64,000 bases of DNA, from assembly GCA_037951165.1 (NCBI GenBank), contig JBBDHG010000028.1, positions 7,745,001 to 7,809,000 on the forward strand, in the 5' to 3' direction. How positions within the stretch are numbered: position 1 is the stretch's first letter; the number at the start of each line of letters is the position of its first letter. Source of the stretch: Lophius americanus. Lineage: Eukaryota > Chordata > Actinopteri > Lophiiformes > Lophiidae. Under the pieces are notes generated by a model. The model was given only the letters and a program-made list of their open reading frames with translations. It had not been told where the DNA came from and made no database searches. Positions 44,308-55,351 of this stretch are shown piece by piece. Position numbers and translations under genes: made by a program.

Positions 44308-44562
44308 TACCTGAAAAGTTTGGGTTGTTCTTGAATAATTTTCAAATATTATAATCACATAGACCTTAGGGTTAGAAGGTGTTGAATAGATTTTGTGAAA
44401 GGTTGGTTGCATATCTCCGACACTAGTAGGGGCTATACCTCCAAATGTTTTCGGGCCATAATTTCTCAACCGTTAGACTGATTTAGTCCAAATTTCATGC
44501 ATGTAAATCAACTGGAGGAGATCTATCACGCATGCACTAAAAGTAATTATTTTACTTACTAT
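44308..44562 (+). mobile_element. Helentron-like element, copy P2, left part (split by L2 copy B)
   Basis: The start is ACCTGAAAAGTTTGGG, preceded by AATTATT. Then come 'CACATAGACCTTAGGG', 'GGGCCATAATTTCTCAACCG', 'TTTAGTCCAAATTTCATGCA' and finally TTATTTTACTTACT, where the L2 tail begins. The sequence expected next in the family (CACTAGGGGGAGC) appears at 47343 on the other side of the L2. Confidence 0.65.
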
Positions 44563-44565
44563 CAA

Positions 44566-44597
<32 letters not shown>

Positions 44598-45161
44598 TAG
44601 CGCCAATTCACAACAACAGCTGTCTCAAGGTGCTTTCCAGAAAGAGCAGGTCTAGACCAAACTCTTTATATAATTATCCACAGGACCCAACAAATTCCTC
44701 CTTGAGCAAGCACTTGGCGGCAATGGCGAGAAAAAAACCTCGAGCAGATCCAAAACTCAGGGTGGACGGCCTACTGCCATGACCGGTCGGTCGGGTTTGA
44801 GAAAAAAGAGAGTGAGAGCTAGAAAGAGAGAGAAACAAGTGAGGAGAGATACAGACGGGGGAAAAGCAGCAAAGATATCAGCTATAATCCACTTTCTCCA
44901 ACCGCTCCATAGTCGGGTCGCGGCAGCAGCAGGGATCCCAGGTTGATAATAACATTAATATTAATGTACCATATAGTTATAGCTTATGGGGAAATACTAT
45001 ACAATAATAATAATAATGATGACAACAATAATCATCATCATGAGCATCTTGTGATCATTGGACATCGAGCAGGTCCACAGCAGCAGATGCAATCACCAAC
45101 CATGTGACCTTACAGGGAGAGTAAACACAAAGACTCCAGGGAAGAAGTAAAGTTAGTAACA

Positions 45162-45266
45162 TGTATTTAATCCATTAAAATGCATTAATCCATTTAACAT
45201 GCATTAAACCATTTAACATGCATTAAACCATTTAACATGCATTAATCCATTTAACATGCATTAAAG
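45162..45266 (-). repeat. Minisatellite in the L2 3' untranslated region (copy B)
   Basis: About five units of 19-20 bases, core AACATGCATTAATCCATTT on the plus strand. It is the reverse complement of the array in copy A. Confidence 0.8.
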
Positions 45267-45387
45267 TGAGTGGGATGTATAAAGAGGGACAGGGAGAGAG
45301 GAAGATAGAAAAGCTCAGTGAATCATTGAAGATCCCCTAGCAGTCTAAACCTATAGCAGCATAGCTAAGAGCTAGCTTACGCCAGCC

Positions 45388-47335
45388 TTAATTATAAACT
45401 TTATCATAATGGAAAGTTTTAAGCATACTTTTAAATGTAGAGAGGGTCTCTGCCCCCCGAACCCAGATTGGAAGATGGTTCCACAGGAGAGGAGCCTGAT
45501 AGCTGAAAGCTCTGGTTCCCATTCTACTTCTGGAGACTCTAGGGACTACCAGTGACCCTGCATGCTGGGAGCGCAGAGTTCTGATTGGACAATATGGAAC
45601 TATGAGCTCCTTCAGATACGTTGGTGCCTGACCGTTAAGGGCTTTGCAAGTGAGCAGAAGGATTTTGAATTTGATTCTGGATTTTACTGGGAGCCAATGA
45701 AGGGAAGCTAATACAGGAGAGATATGTCCTCTTAACCTGGTTCTGGTCAGCACACGTGCTGCAGCGTTCTGGATCAGCTGGAGGGGTTTCAGAGACTTAT
45801 TTGGACTACCTGCTAGTAGGGCATTACAGTAATCCAGCCTGGAAGTAACAAATGCATGAACTAACTTTTCTGCATCTTTTTGTAACAGAATGTGTCGTAT
45901 TTTAGAAATATTGCGCAAATGAAAAAAGGCAGTCCTAGAAATCTGTTTTATGTGGGAATCAAAAGGTCATATCCTGATCACAGACATCTCCCAGGTTCCT
46001 CACAGTGGTGTTGGAGGCCAAGGCCATACCATCCAGAGTAGATATATCATTAGATAAATTGTTTCTAAGGTGTTTGGGTCCCAACACAATAACTTCCGTT
46101 TTATCTGAATTTAATAGTAAAAAGTTGCAGGTCATCCAAGTCTTAATGTCTTTGAGACACGCCTCTAAATTGGATAAGTGACTAGATTCACCTGGTTTCA
46201 TTGATAAGTACAATTATGTGTCATCAGCATAACAGTGAAAGTTTATGGAGTGTTTCCTAATAATGTTGCCTAAAGGGAGCAAATATAGTGTGAATAATAT
46301 TGGCCCAAGCACAGATCCCTGGGGAACTCCGTGGGTAACTTTACTATGCATGGAGGATTCATTGTTAACAGATACATACTGAGATCTGCCACATAAATAT
46401 GGCTTAAACCAATGTAATGCAGTGTCTTTGATGCCAATTAGGTTTTCAAGTCTTTGTATTATAATTTGGTGGTAAATAGTATCAAATGCAGCTCTATGAT
46501 CCAAGGAAGACCAGAACGGAGGCCAGTCCCTCATCAGATGCCATTAAAAGGTCATTCGTAACTTTGACCAGTGCTGTTTCTGTAATATGGTGAACTCTAA
46601 AACCTGATTGGAAATCCTCAAATAAACTACTCTTACGCAGAAAATCACACAATTGTACCACTTTCTCTAAGATTTTTGAGAGGAAAGGAAGGTTAGATAT
46701 CGGCCTATAATTTGCTAAAGCCTCCTGATCAAGAGTCGGCTTTTTAAGCAGCAGTTTGATTATAGCTATTTTAAAGGACTTTGGTACGTAGCCTGAATTT
46801 AACGATAGATTGATGATTTCTAACAGACAGTTGCTGACTAAGGGTTTCTTTAAGTAGACTAGTTGGGATAGGGTCTAGGAGACAGGTTGTTGTTTAGGAT
46901 AAGGAAATAAGGGAAGTTAATTGTTTCAGATCAATGGGAATAGAGCGGTCTAGATCTGCTCCAGGTCTATCTGTTGTTTCCAAGCACATAGTCCTGGGGT
47001 GTAAACTTGAGCCAATTGAAGGCCGGAGGTTATGGATCTTGTCCCTAATACTTATAATTTTGTCATTAAAGAAACTCATGAAGTCATTGCTACTAAGGGT
47101 TTTAGGAATACGGGGCTCCATAGAACTCTGACTGTCAGTCAGCCTGGTTACAGTCCTGAACAAAAACCTGGGGTTGTTTTTATTTTCCTCTATCAGTGCA
47201 GAGTAATAGGCCACTCTGGCGCTGCGGATGGCTTTCTTATATTTTTTAATGCTATCTTGCCAGGCTAATCGGGACTCAACAAGTTTGGTGTGTCGCCATT
47301 TTCGTTCTAGCTTATGTGTTGTTTGTTTGAGGTTT
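45388..47335 (-). pseudogene. L2 linker and reverse transcriptase (copy B)
   Basis: The minus-strand frames begin with TRNLKQTTHKLERKWRHTKL (linker) and continue through NPRFLFRTVTRLTDSQSS and NDKIISIRDKI. Near 46700 comes ANYRPISNLPFLSKILEK. A one-base insertion breaks the frame near 46500, then RAAFDTIYHQIIIQRLENL, VPQGSVLGPILFTLYLLP and the catalytic box HCYADDT. A CAA-to-TAA change makes a stop at 46214-46216 right after YADDT. Translation continues LYLSMKPGESSHLSNLEACL until a one-base insertion near 45958. The end, MRNISKIRHILLQKDAEKLV to FKSMLKTFHYDKVYN, is intact and stops at 45388. Few lesions suggest a younger copy than A. Confidence 0.85.
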
Positions 47336-47342
47336 CGAGTCA

Positions 47343-47500
47343 CTAGGGGGAGCTTTTTACGAAAAACACTGTGTTCTAAAAATAAGTCAAAAACTATTTC
47401 AAGGATTATCTTCAAATTTTAGACAGACATAAACCTGAGTGTAAAGAGGAATTTGATTGACTTTGGGAATCATTCCTGAAAGTGTGGGCACTGGTAAGGA
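47343..47500 (+). mobile_element. Helentron-like element, right part of P2 joined to another unit
   Basis: It opens with CACTAGGGGGAGCTTTTTAC, continuing P2 exactly where the L2 interrupted it, then 'GAAAAACACTGTG'. After that it switches to 'AGTCAAAAACTATTTC', 'GATTATCTTCAAATTT' and 'GATTGACTTTGGG', blocks that lie near the start of other copies (for example P6 and P7). This suggests tandem or rearranged units. A similar switch occurs in P5 near 50740. Confidence 0.5.
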
Positions 47501-47814
47501 ATAGACACATGACAGATGGGGTGGAAATATGTGTTTTTGTTCCTACTTTAATTAATGTAACTCTTTATTGCCAATAAATATCAAACGCACTGGCGGACTT
47601 AGCTATGGGGGAAATACACCGCCACCCAGATGTGAGAAATGGTGAGGAGAGGCGGGGGACAGCATGTAGCTGTCTGATTTTTTTATGTTATTTTCTCTAC
47701 TTTCTTGTTTGAAGTTAATACTTGATTTAGATATTGATGTTATTTCAATTAATTTTAAAGTTTCCCTTTTTTGTTACCATTTTGTTGTGGCCATGGGGGA
47801 CAGGTGGGGCTTGA
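47501..47814. other. Unique DNA, no gene recognised
   Basis: Nothing certain. The stretch CTGGCGGACTTAGCTATGGG near 47590 looks like a fish repeat but cannot be named. Confidence 0.35.
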
Positions 47815-47859
47815 AAATTCCCTCTCCTCGAAAGTGGGGATACACAGAAAGGGTTTTAG

Positions 47860-48031
47860 GTCCACTGATTTTGGAAAGGTAGGTTGAATATTTCTTATAC
47901 TGTAGGAGGAGCTTTATCTCCAATAGTTTTTGGGCCATAATTTTTCAACCATCGATCCAATTTAGTTCTGATTTGGTGTATATGAATCAACTCTATTAAC
48001 GTGTTGTCCCCGACAGATAAAATAGGCCTAG
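47860..48031 (+). mobile_element. Helentron-like element, copy P4 (internally deleted)
   Basis: The blocks 'CACTGATTTTGGAAAGGT', 'AGGAGGAGCTTTATCTCCAA', 'GTTTTTGGGCCATAATTTTT' and 'GGTGTATATGAATCAACTC' jump directly to CCCCGACAG and AATAGGCCTAG at 48021-48031, followed by TTT. The terminus is well preserved; the middle is missing. Confidence 0.55.
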
Positions 48032-48220
48032 TTTAAATGTGTATCAGGACCAGGGGCAGATATTTTTTTGCAGTCTTTCGTTTTGTCTAAAACGCAATGA
48101 CAACTGCTAGAAAAACCTGGCCAAAACACCGTTTGAGCAACACAATCTCACATTATATTAGTCAGGTCAAGTGTGGCAGATTAAATCTCCAATGTCCCTA
48201 TTAAAACCTAACGTTTAGCC

Positions 48221-48251
48221 TGAGTCTCAGGTGTGATGCACCTGAGACTCA
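48221..48251. repeat. Perfect 13-bp hairpin, 5-base loop
   Basis: TGAGTCTCAGGTG (48221-48233), loop TGATG, CACCTGAGACTCA (48239-48251). All 13 pairs are perfect. It is not inside any repeat I recognised. Function unknown. Confidence 0.9.
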
Positions 48252-50284
48252 ATGCTCAAAGTCACAACCGTTAACAGATGTCGGGTGTAGTAGGAGTATC
48301 CACCTACCCTCCTTCCCTTTCCTCCTTTTTCTGCTCCAGTGATGTAAGATCCCCTCTGGCATTTTTCTTCTCAGCTCTAAGATTCACAAACAACGTTCTT
48401 GTAACTTCTTTCCCCCCAAACCCCTTCCCACCATCTGTTTTTAGAGCGGGCAATGTTATGAGAGGAAGGGGAAGATGGTGAGAAAGAAGTAAACGCTTGA
48501 CAGGCTCGGCGCCTTACTCGCAGGCATTAGGGATACATTCAACAAGAGCTGGCATTCCGTGTTGGTTGACAACAACAGAAGTACATCACAACAGCTCAAA
48601 CTGACAGCTTGCCACTGCCAGTTTCATTTGCTAACAAGCCCATCAGCTTCCCATTTAATGTGCTTGCAGTGGAGGCAGTGTGAGGTCTACAATAAGCGGG
48701 CTGGAGACAAACTCTCATAAAAATTACATCAGATGAGGCGATGGAGTCAATTGAACTGTAGCAGAATTGGGAGCAATTTTAAGTTTCTATTAATAGAAAG
48801 AGGCAGGTAAACGAGGGTAGGAAAAACATTTCTATTCTACTCAGTATTTTGGAGAGCAGTAAGGTTCCATTACCCTCATAAGCGACTAAAAATGGGTGGA
48901 TGAACATTCGTATCCTCCTTGTGATGGCTTTCTCTACAGTTTTCCTTTCTTGGCTTGTCTTTCCTCATGTCTTTCCCTCTGCTCTCACTGACATTCATTT
49001 CTTTATCCTACATCACACCCCCTCTCCTGAAGGCCTTATCTCTATCAAACTAGTACCACCAAAGACCCTCTCATTCAGACCCCCACCCCCCCATCTCTTT
49101 CCTTCATTTTTTAGTTTCCGGCATCTGTATGGACAGCTAGCGAGCTGTCATGGCTTGAAAGCTGTCCGCATCAGATTATGCTATCATGTTGCCCTGCTGA
49201 TGCAGTTATCTCCCGTTCAGACCGAGAAGAGTCCGGTTTCATTTTGGCCATTAATGTTTAATGAGACAAGAGTATAGAGGTGGATGTGGGGAGACGGTGA
49301 CCCTGAGGTGTGTTAGCTTGACATGAGGTCAGAAAATTCTGTATGCATGTATATAAAAATAGCAACAGAATTAAGTTTTCTATCCTTTATTGGTAAAAAA
49401 TATGATAATAAACAAGAAACATGGATTAGTTAATGTAATGTGCAGCAGTGGATGAAGTATTCAGATCTTCTACTTGAGAAAAAGTAGTATTGCCTAGCAG
49501 TTCAAATACTTCAAATGGGTATAAGTGCTGCATTCAAAACTGTAACAGCCTTTAACGAAAAAATGAATTGCATATTTTATTTCTTTCTAATTAATATCTT
49601 AGACATTGAGAAATTGTTGTCAATCATGATTTTAAATCGTAAAAAAGGAATTGAAATTTGTATTTCATTGAAAATTCAATCAATTTTCATAAGTGTAGTT
49701 CATCATTACTATGAAGTGAAATCTCTTCTCCATATTGGTAAATCATGTATTAGACAACAATTGACCCTTTCTAGTCTTTTTGTGTTTTTATAAAGTTACA
49801 TAATTCTATTGTAGAATTTCATCATTCCCAGATATTCCAAAAGTTTTTTAAAGTTAGTCTATATTAAGAAATAGAACAATTTTCTCTACCAATAAAGAAC
49901 GACTTGTTTCGTCAAGGGTTTCTGCTGGGTCTTATGAAATTAAAATATTTTTAATTTTCATGAACGCGGTCTATTCCATATTATAAATAGTTTCATTCAG
50001 TCAATCAGTGATGGCAGAGTTTACTTGAACAAGGTACTGAAACCTGCCACAGGTCAACATCTTTTCCCCACATCCACACACAAAAATATGCATAGATTTT
50101 TCTAAATATACAAATACAGTGAAAATGTTGAAAACGTACATTTATATACGTTCATCAGCTCTGCTTCTAATTAGTCCCAGTGGCTAACCATAGTAATGGA
50201 TATAAAAAGCCCACCACTTTAAAAAAGATGTCTTCTTCAATGTGGGGTATAAGGAACCCCAGGGGTCCTTGAGAGTTTTCCATG
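48252..50284. other. Unique DNA, possible conserved non-coding part, no gene recognised
   Basis: The segment 48520-48800 is high-complexity and reminiscent of vertebrate non-coding conserved sequence. The 125-codon frame at 48900-49277 is pyrimidine-rich and has no domain. The 49380-50120 part is AT-rich. Confidence 0.4.
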
Positions 50285-50908
50285 GGTATCCCCCAGTTAA
50301 GCTATTATGGATTTGTTTCCTACTAAAATCCATCCATCTATCTCACAGTAGGAATATTTTTATACCGGAAAACTTGAGGAATTTTCTTTGTTATATATTG
50401 CGTTTTACCCTTATAGTTCATATTCCACTCACACTCATGCACCAAATTTTAACAAAATTTTAACAAAATATGGTGCATATGAATCAAGTGGGATATTTCT
50501 ATCTTATTTTACACTGATAGTTCATATCATTAATCACTGGAGGGAGCTTTATTATGGAAATACTTTTTCAAAGACATAACTTTCTAGCTGTCGGTTCAAT
50601 TTAGTGTATGTGTATAATTTATAAGAAACGACTCAAGGAGGTCTGTCTTGTTTATATCATATTTTACACTTAAACTTCATATTTTACTCACGAGGGGGAT
50701 TTTTTTTATTTATTACAAAACACTGTATTCCAGACATACCTCAATACCTAAATCATGGATCATTTTCAAACTCTAGACAACCATAGAATTTAGTGCATTG
50801 AAGAACTGGATTGATTTTGGGAAAGGTCAGTTGTATTTTCCTGACTTGGGGCAACTTTATCACCACATTTTAAACCCTTTGCCTCTGGATATGACAGTCT
50901 GGGCCTAG
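50285..50908 (+). mobile_element. Helentron-like element, copy P5 (several internal units, rearranged)
   Basis: A decayed start may lie at 'GGGTATCCCCCAGTTAAGCT' then ATTATGGATTTG. Inside, the unit marked by 'AGTTCATATTCCACTCAC', 'AGTTCATATCATTAATCAC' and 'ACTTCATATTTTACTCACGA' occurs three times, at about 50416, 50519 and 50676. After the third, 'GGATCATTTTCAAACTC' and 'GGATTGATTTTGGGAAAGGT' reappear. The end is GGATATGACAGTCTGGGCCTAG at 50887-50908, followed by TTGG (last run split here: GGATATGACAG, TCTGGGCCTAG). Confidence 0.55.
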
Positions 50909-51381
50909 TTGGCTTGTAGATTGGTATGTCCCTGAGCTGTGAGTTCTGTGGGTTTCAGTTTCAGTGGATACAATTAAATGAAAAGATAAGACTTGGATGC
51001 CTGCCAATCACATAGTCTTTAGCAGAACTTTGTATCATGGAAAAAAGTGCTCTAAAAGCCGGAAAAAGATAGAGTCGCGAAAAACAGGTTTGAGGTTCTC
51101 TCTACTTCTCATTTTCAAAATGATTGATTGTTGTTCAAATCATTCAAAGCTTTTAGTTTTAGCTTGGATTGAACTGTGCTGTCGATCGATAAGACAAGCA
51201 CTAGCAATTGAGGGACTGGAGTTTCAAATGAGCACATTTCTTCTGATGTGGTGGTCCTTTAATCATGTTTGACTGTTTTTATCTCTTCAAATGTTTCATC
51301 AACTGAAATGGACATTGCATGTATTCATCTATACATTAATTAAAAATGTATGCTTCCAAAATGTACATTAGGCCCTTGATG
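50909..51381. other. Unique DNA, no gene recognised
   Basis: Nothing recognisable was found in this stretch. Confidence 0.4.
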
Positions 51382-51817
51382 ACCTATGCTGTCATCTCTG
51401 ACAGCATGGGTATATCCCCGAAAAGCCCCCAATCCACTGCATAATGCAAGTAATACACCTTAATGCCTAAAGTTAAATGTGAAGTTATGTCCAAAAGACT
51501 GGGTTTTTGTACCAGTCAGTTCCCCTTTGTGAGTAGAATTTTATCTATTAGAGTAAAATGGGGTATTGGATATAGTCCAAATTTGGAATTATGGAATTTA
51601 TTGAAACCATTTGGAGATAAGCTACCCATAATGTCGGATACATTATACAACATACCTTTCCCAAAATTAATTCAGTTCTTCCTCATACCAGTGTAAAATT
51701 TGAAATTGATCATGAAATAGTCATGTTAATAAGACCAATCTACGGCTTATTAACACACAAAAAGCACGTGTGTCAGCGGCAATGACAAATCCATAATATC
51801 CCGGATATTTCAGGGGT
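51382..51817 (-). mobile_element. Helentron-like element, copy N8 (perfect hairpin, near full length)
   Basis: The native end shows ACCTAT, then the perfect hairpin GCTGTCA (51388-51394), loop TCTC, TGACAGC (51399-51405), then GGGTATATCCCCGAAAAG, the inverted copy of the start. The native start is well preserved at about 51817: CCCCTGAAATATCCGGGATA then TTATGGATTTGTC. Internal blocks include 'CCAAAATTAATTCAG' and 'GCAATGACAAATCCATA'. At about 435 bases it is the best template for both ends. Confidence 0.65.
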
Positions 51818-51959
51818 ATCACAATATCAAGTAATTCATTTAAGTCCTTAATCAAACATCACAGTGAAGAAACCATCTTTACACTTTATTAGGTGAGCTT
51901 TATCACCATGTACTCTACGTAATCCTTAAAATAAAGTCACATATGTGCATCCTCCTAAT

Positions 51960-52230
51960 CCAAATCCAAATTTATAGATGGGAGAATCTCCACTGGATTA
52001 ACAGGAGAAAATCTGAACTAGAAGAACATCAGACCTACAGTTAAACATGGATTCGGCAATAGAATGTTATGGAGATGCTTTGCTGCTTCAGGAATTCTGC
52101 TCTCCAAAAGATGTTCAATGACGGAGAATGTCAGGTCATCAGTCTGTGATTTGAAGCACAAACACAACTGGGTCATGCAACGAAAAAATAATTCCAAGTA
52201 TTAGAGTGAGTCAACCTCTGAATGGATGGA
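51960..52230 (+). pseudogene. Tc1/mariner transposase remnant (third Tc1-type element)
   Basis: The blocks 'CAGACCTACAGTTAAACATG', 'GTTATGGAGATGCTTTGCTG', 'CTTCAGGAATTCTGC', 'GGAGAATGTCAGGTCATCAG' and 'AACACAACTGGGTCATGCA' reproduce in order the part of Tc1 transposase genes between the first and second catalytic aspartates, then 'GAGTCAACCTCTGAATGG'. The second-aspartate block (QDND-type) is lost in the AAAAAATAATTCC stretch. Several indels are present. Its family differs from T1/T2. Confidence 0.65.
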
Positions 52231-52929
52231 TCAAAATAAATACAATTAAAGCTCTGTTGATTTTGGTTTTGGTTTACAAATATGCCTCATTAAATTTTAA
52301 GACTTTGCGTTTCTTTTGGTTGCCTTTGATGATAAATTTAGTTTGAAGCTTTCGGTCAATGTGAGATACACACAAAAATAAAATAATTAAGGAGAGGGCC
52401 CAATACCCCTCTCAGTATTGTATGTTAAGATTGGACATGGATATTTGGGTGATATTCAGGATTCTGGCAGATAAAATATTGACCCACAGAGTTCTATCTA
52501 TCGCTTGCATAGAGAGCAGCCTGTTTCTGATCTTATGTTTGACCTCCAGACAAAACAGCTGTAAAGACATTTTTAAGCTTAATTGCACTAGAACCATTTC
52601 CTAAGTGAGTAGATAATGGAGCAGAATGTACAATGTGCAGCCAGTGGTTTCCACACATACAAGAAGACAGGCGGGGAGAAAATAAACCGGACAATCTGGC
52701 AGAGGCAATGAGTGCAAATGGGCCAGTATATATGGTAAACAGATGCGCAGGTGGGTACGGAAGGTCAGGTGAAGGGAATGGAGGGAGAGGTTACTGCAGG
52801 ACAGCAGGATCTGAAATTAGACGGGGACAAACAGAGCAGAGATAACAGAATGAATACTCAGAGCTGTGGGAGTAAAATGCTGTCTTGCTAAACCCACAAG
52901 AACCCTGATACATCTATCCTTGAAGGAAA
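52231..52929. other. Possible Tc1 3' flank, then unique DNA
   Basis: The first 150 bases (AAGCTCTGTTGATTTTGGTT and onward) may be the remaining right end of the Tc1 element. The rest holds no recognised gene. Confidence 0.35.
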
Positions 52930-53262
52930 ATTAGGTCCAACTCCTCAAATGAAAACCATGTTTTAATTTAAATAATCTGACCCTTGTGAATAAAATAAAA
53001 ATAGAATAGTATATGATATATATACAAATACATCTCCTAGAGTCGATTCATATGTACCAAATCTGAACTAAATTGTACTAATAGATAGGAAGTCATGTCC
53101 AAAAAACAGTCTTTTTCATTAAAAAGCCCCCCTAGTGAGTAAAACATTAACTTTTAGACTAAAACCATGATGTATGGAAGGTATCATCAAGATGAATCAT
53201 ATGCACCAAATCTGGACTGAATTGGACCAATTTTTTAGGACGTTATGTAGGAATAATAACAT
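52930..53262 (-). mobile_element. Helentron-like element, copy N9 (two internal units)
   Basis: Both ends are missing. The internal unit occurs twice: 'CTAGAGTCGATTCATATG' with 'TACCAAATCTGAACTAAAT' at about 53038, and 'GATGAATCATATGCACC' with 'AAATCTGGACTGAATTGG' at about 53193. Between them lies 'AGTCATGTCCAAAAAACAG' and 'GCCCCCCTAGTGAGTAAAA'. The spacing is about 155 bases. Confidence 0.55.
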
Positions 53263-53606
53263 AATTTGTAAAATAAAAAAAAAGGTTAACTGGTTAAATA
53301 ATGTAAAACAGGATGCCTCATTAAAACCTTTGAATTGTACTTATCTTTTAAGGCAATGAGTCAGCTGAAAATAACCAGTTACAAATCAATAACTTTCTAT
53401 TGCATGAAAATGATTTGTGACACTATTTAACCTCATGGGATAAAATTAACAGCTGAATTTCAAGGAGATAAGCCTTATCTCAACATTTCAGTTTTGTCAC
53501 ACTTAATTTGCTAAAATATATGTTTCAGCGTCAACACATTGATAAATGGCTGAAAGGAATCTCCATCTTTGGGTCTGGCCTCAAATTTTCCACCTGGATT
53601 AATTAA

Positions 53607-54027
53607 ATGCCTGAAAATTTGGGATATTATGGATTCGTCATCGGCTTATTGTTAAGGCGATAACTCAAAAGCTATTTCGTGGATCATTTTCAAATTTGAT
53701 GACTCCATAGACCTTAGAACGAACAATCTTTTAAATTAACTGATTTCCAAAAGTTTTTGGACAAAATATCTCAAATCACGTCAGATTTAGTCCAAATATT
53801 AGGCAAATTAATCGACTTGAGGACATATGTCTTGTATATACCATATTTTGTTCAAACAGTTCCTATTTTACTCAATAGGGGGAGCCTTTTAAGAAAAACC
53901 CTGTTTTTCAGACATAACAAAGGTTGGTCCAATGTGGTCCACATTTGGTTCATACTAATCAAATCGAGGATATCTATCTTGTATAATTCATATTTTACAA
54001 ATAGCTTTTAACGAAAAACCTTGTTTT
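53607..54027 (+). mobile_element. Helentron-like element, copy P6 (3' end replaced by microsatellite)
   Basis: The start is CCTGAAAATTTGGGATATTA then TGGATTCGTCATCGGC, preceded by TTAATTAAATG. Then 'TTAAGGCGATAACTCAAAAG', 'GGATCATTTTCAAATTTGAT' and 'CATAGACCTTAGAACG'. Two internal units follow (AGTTCCTATTTTACTCA at about 53859 and AATTCATATTTTACAA at about 53986). The hairpin end is absent; the copy stops in an ACTT microsatellite. Confidence 0.6.
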
Positions 54028-54035
54028 TCAAACAT

Positions 54036-54055
54036 AACTTACTTACTTACTTACT
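54036..54055. repeat. (ACTT)n microsatellite
   Basis: Five ACTT units directly after copy P6. Confidence 0.9.
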
Positions 54056-54964
54056 ACACATTTATTTTGAATTCAATCAGGCCCCCAATGCTGCCCCACA
54101 TGCTGAAATCTAGAATTCTAGCACTTTGAACAGATCTGTTGAAGGTTTCTTTCTTTATTAAGTTCAATTATCAGTTCCACTCCATTCTCATCTTCTTATC
54201 CTGGGTTGTGTCATGCTGGCAGCAGGCCAATTTGGGTATTCCAGATGTCGCTTTCCCCAGCAACACTCTCCAGCTCATCCCGAGGCATTCCCAGGCCAGA
54301 TTAAATGCATGATTACTTCAGCAAGATCTGAGTCTTCATCAGCACCTCCTTTCCGTTGGACATGGCTGGTAAACCTCCGAAGGGAGGCGTCCTGATAAAA
54401 TGCTTGTGATCGATTACGAATATGAGTTCCATAGAACCCCTTTTACCGCAGTGACAGTCATTTTTAACAAGCTCATACTGTACATATTAGTGGACCTGTG
54501 AAATATAATCTATGGTTTATTACATCACATTCTTCTCTGCTCTTGTCTTCCCCTGGTTTGTTTCTGTGACTCAGGGCACAGAAACTGCATAGAAGTTTAC
54601 CTGCAGTAATGTTGCATAGAAGTGCATAGAAGTTTACCTGCAGTAATATCTAGTTGGACTCAGAGGGAACCCAGAGAAACAACGGGAGAACAAGCAACAG
54701 TGACATCAACAAAACCCCCATGCTGCCCGGTCCTGTTGCATCTATGAAGTAATTGGTTTCCTGATAAAGAAGAGCAGCAGTGATACCATCGCCTTACAAA
54801 AAAAAATGCCAATCATCTCACCTCGAAGCATTAACCATAACAGATTCACGACAACTTGACTTTTACTAATTTGGATTTTGGACAGAATCTTATAAAAGAT
54901 CCTCAAAAACACATAGACAAGAGGCAGCGATTATTCAAGACTCTGTTGGGCCCCAGTCAAAGAA
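54056..54964. other. Unique DNA with a small local duplication, no gene recognised
   Basis: TGCATAGAAGTTTACCTGCA with following GTAAT occurs at 54586-54610 and again at 54623-54647, a 37-base-period duplication. No gene is recognised. Confidence 0.45.
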
Positions 54965-55351
54965 GCCGATCGCGCATTTCATTCATTATCAACCGCTTAT
55001 CCTGTTCAGGGTCACAGTGGAGCTGGAGCCTATCCCAATTGACATCGGTAGAGAGGTGGGGTACATCCTCACTTCTCACCAAGTCTCCAGTTCATTGCAA
55101 GGCTGACACATAGAGACATACAACCACTCAACCTTACAATCACCCCTGCCAACGGGCAATTTAGTGTCAGCAATTCACCTATAATGCATGCGTTTGGACT
55201 GTGGGCGGAAGCCGGAGTTCCCGAAAAGAACCCACGCAGACACAGGGAGAACAAGCAAACTCTGCACTGAAAGGCTGGCAGAGGTGGATTTCTACTGGGT
55301 ACCTTCTTGTTGTGAGGCAGCAGCGCTAACCACTGCGCCACTGTGCCGCCC
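54965..55351 (-). mobile_element. tRNA-derived SINE-like repeat, copy S7 (third SINE family)
   Basis: The plus-strand order 'AACCGCTTATCCTGTTCAGG', 'GGAGCCTATCCCAATTGACA', 'GACTGTGGGCGGAAGCCGGA', 'ACCCACGCAGACACAGGGAG' and 'AACCACTGCGCCACTGTGCC' is a very widespread teleost repeat. On the minus strand the head reads GGGCGGCACAGTGGCGCAGT then GGTTAGC, a tRNA-like A box (complement at 55325-55340). The B-box region is decayed. Confidence 0.65.

Larger units (their letters stand above)
44563..47342 (-). mobile_element. L2-type LINE, copy B (minus strand, nested in a Helentron-like repeat)
   Basis: The element reads right to left. Its 5'-truncated start is at 47342 (complement of ACTCGAAACCTC). 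The linker, reverse transcriptase and 3' untranslated region follow, ending in 'GGCGCTATATAAATAAAG' and an ATTG tail at 44563. It is the same family as copy A but has the region deleted there. Flanks are TTACT on the left and TCACT on the right, a plausible near-identical 5-bp target duplication. Both flanks belong to one Helentron-like repeat. Confidence 0.88.

Noticed and set aside
46894..47415. First 23 codons of the open minus-strand frame as part of L2 copy B
   Set aside because: Those codons lie in the flanking Helentron-like repeat; the L2 sequence begins at about 47342.
47228..47422. Plus-strand open frames opposite L2 copy B
   Set aside because: They are shadows of the minus-strand LINE ORF and of the flanking repeat.
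48900..49277. 125-codon frame starting MNIRILLVMAFSTVFLSWLV, resembling a signal peptide
   Set aside because: The rest is proline/serine-rich from a pyrimidine-rich tract, without a recognised domain or exon boundary.
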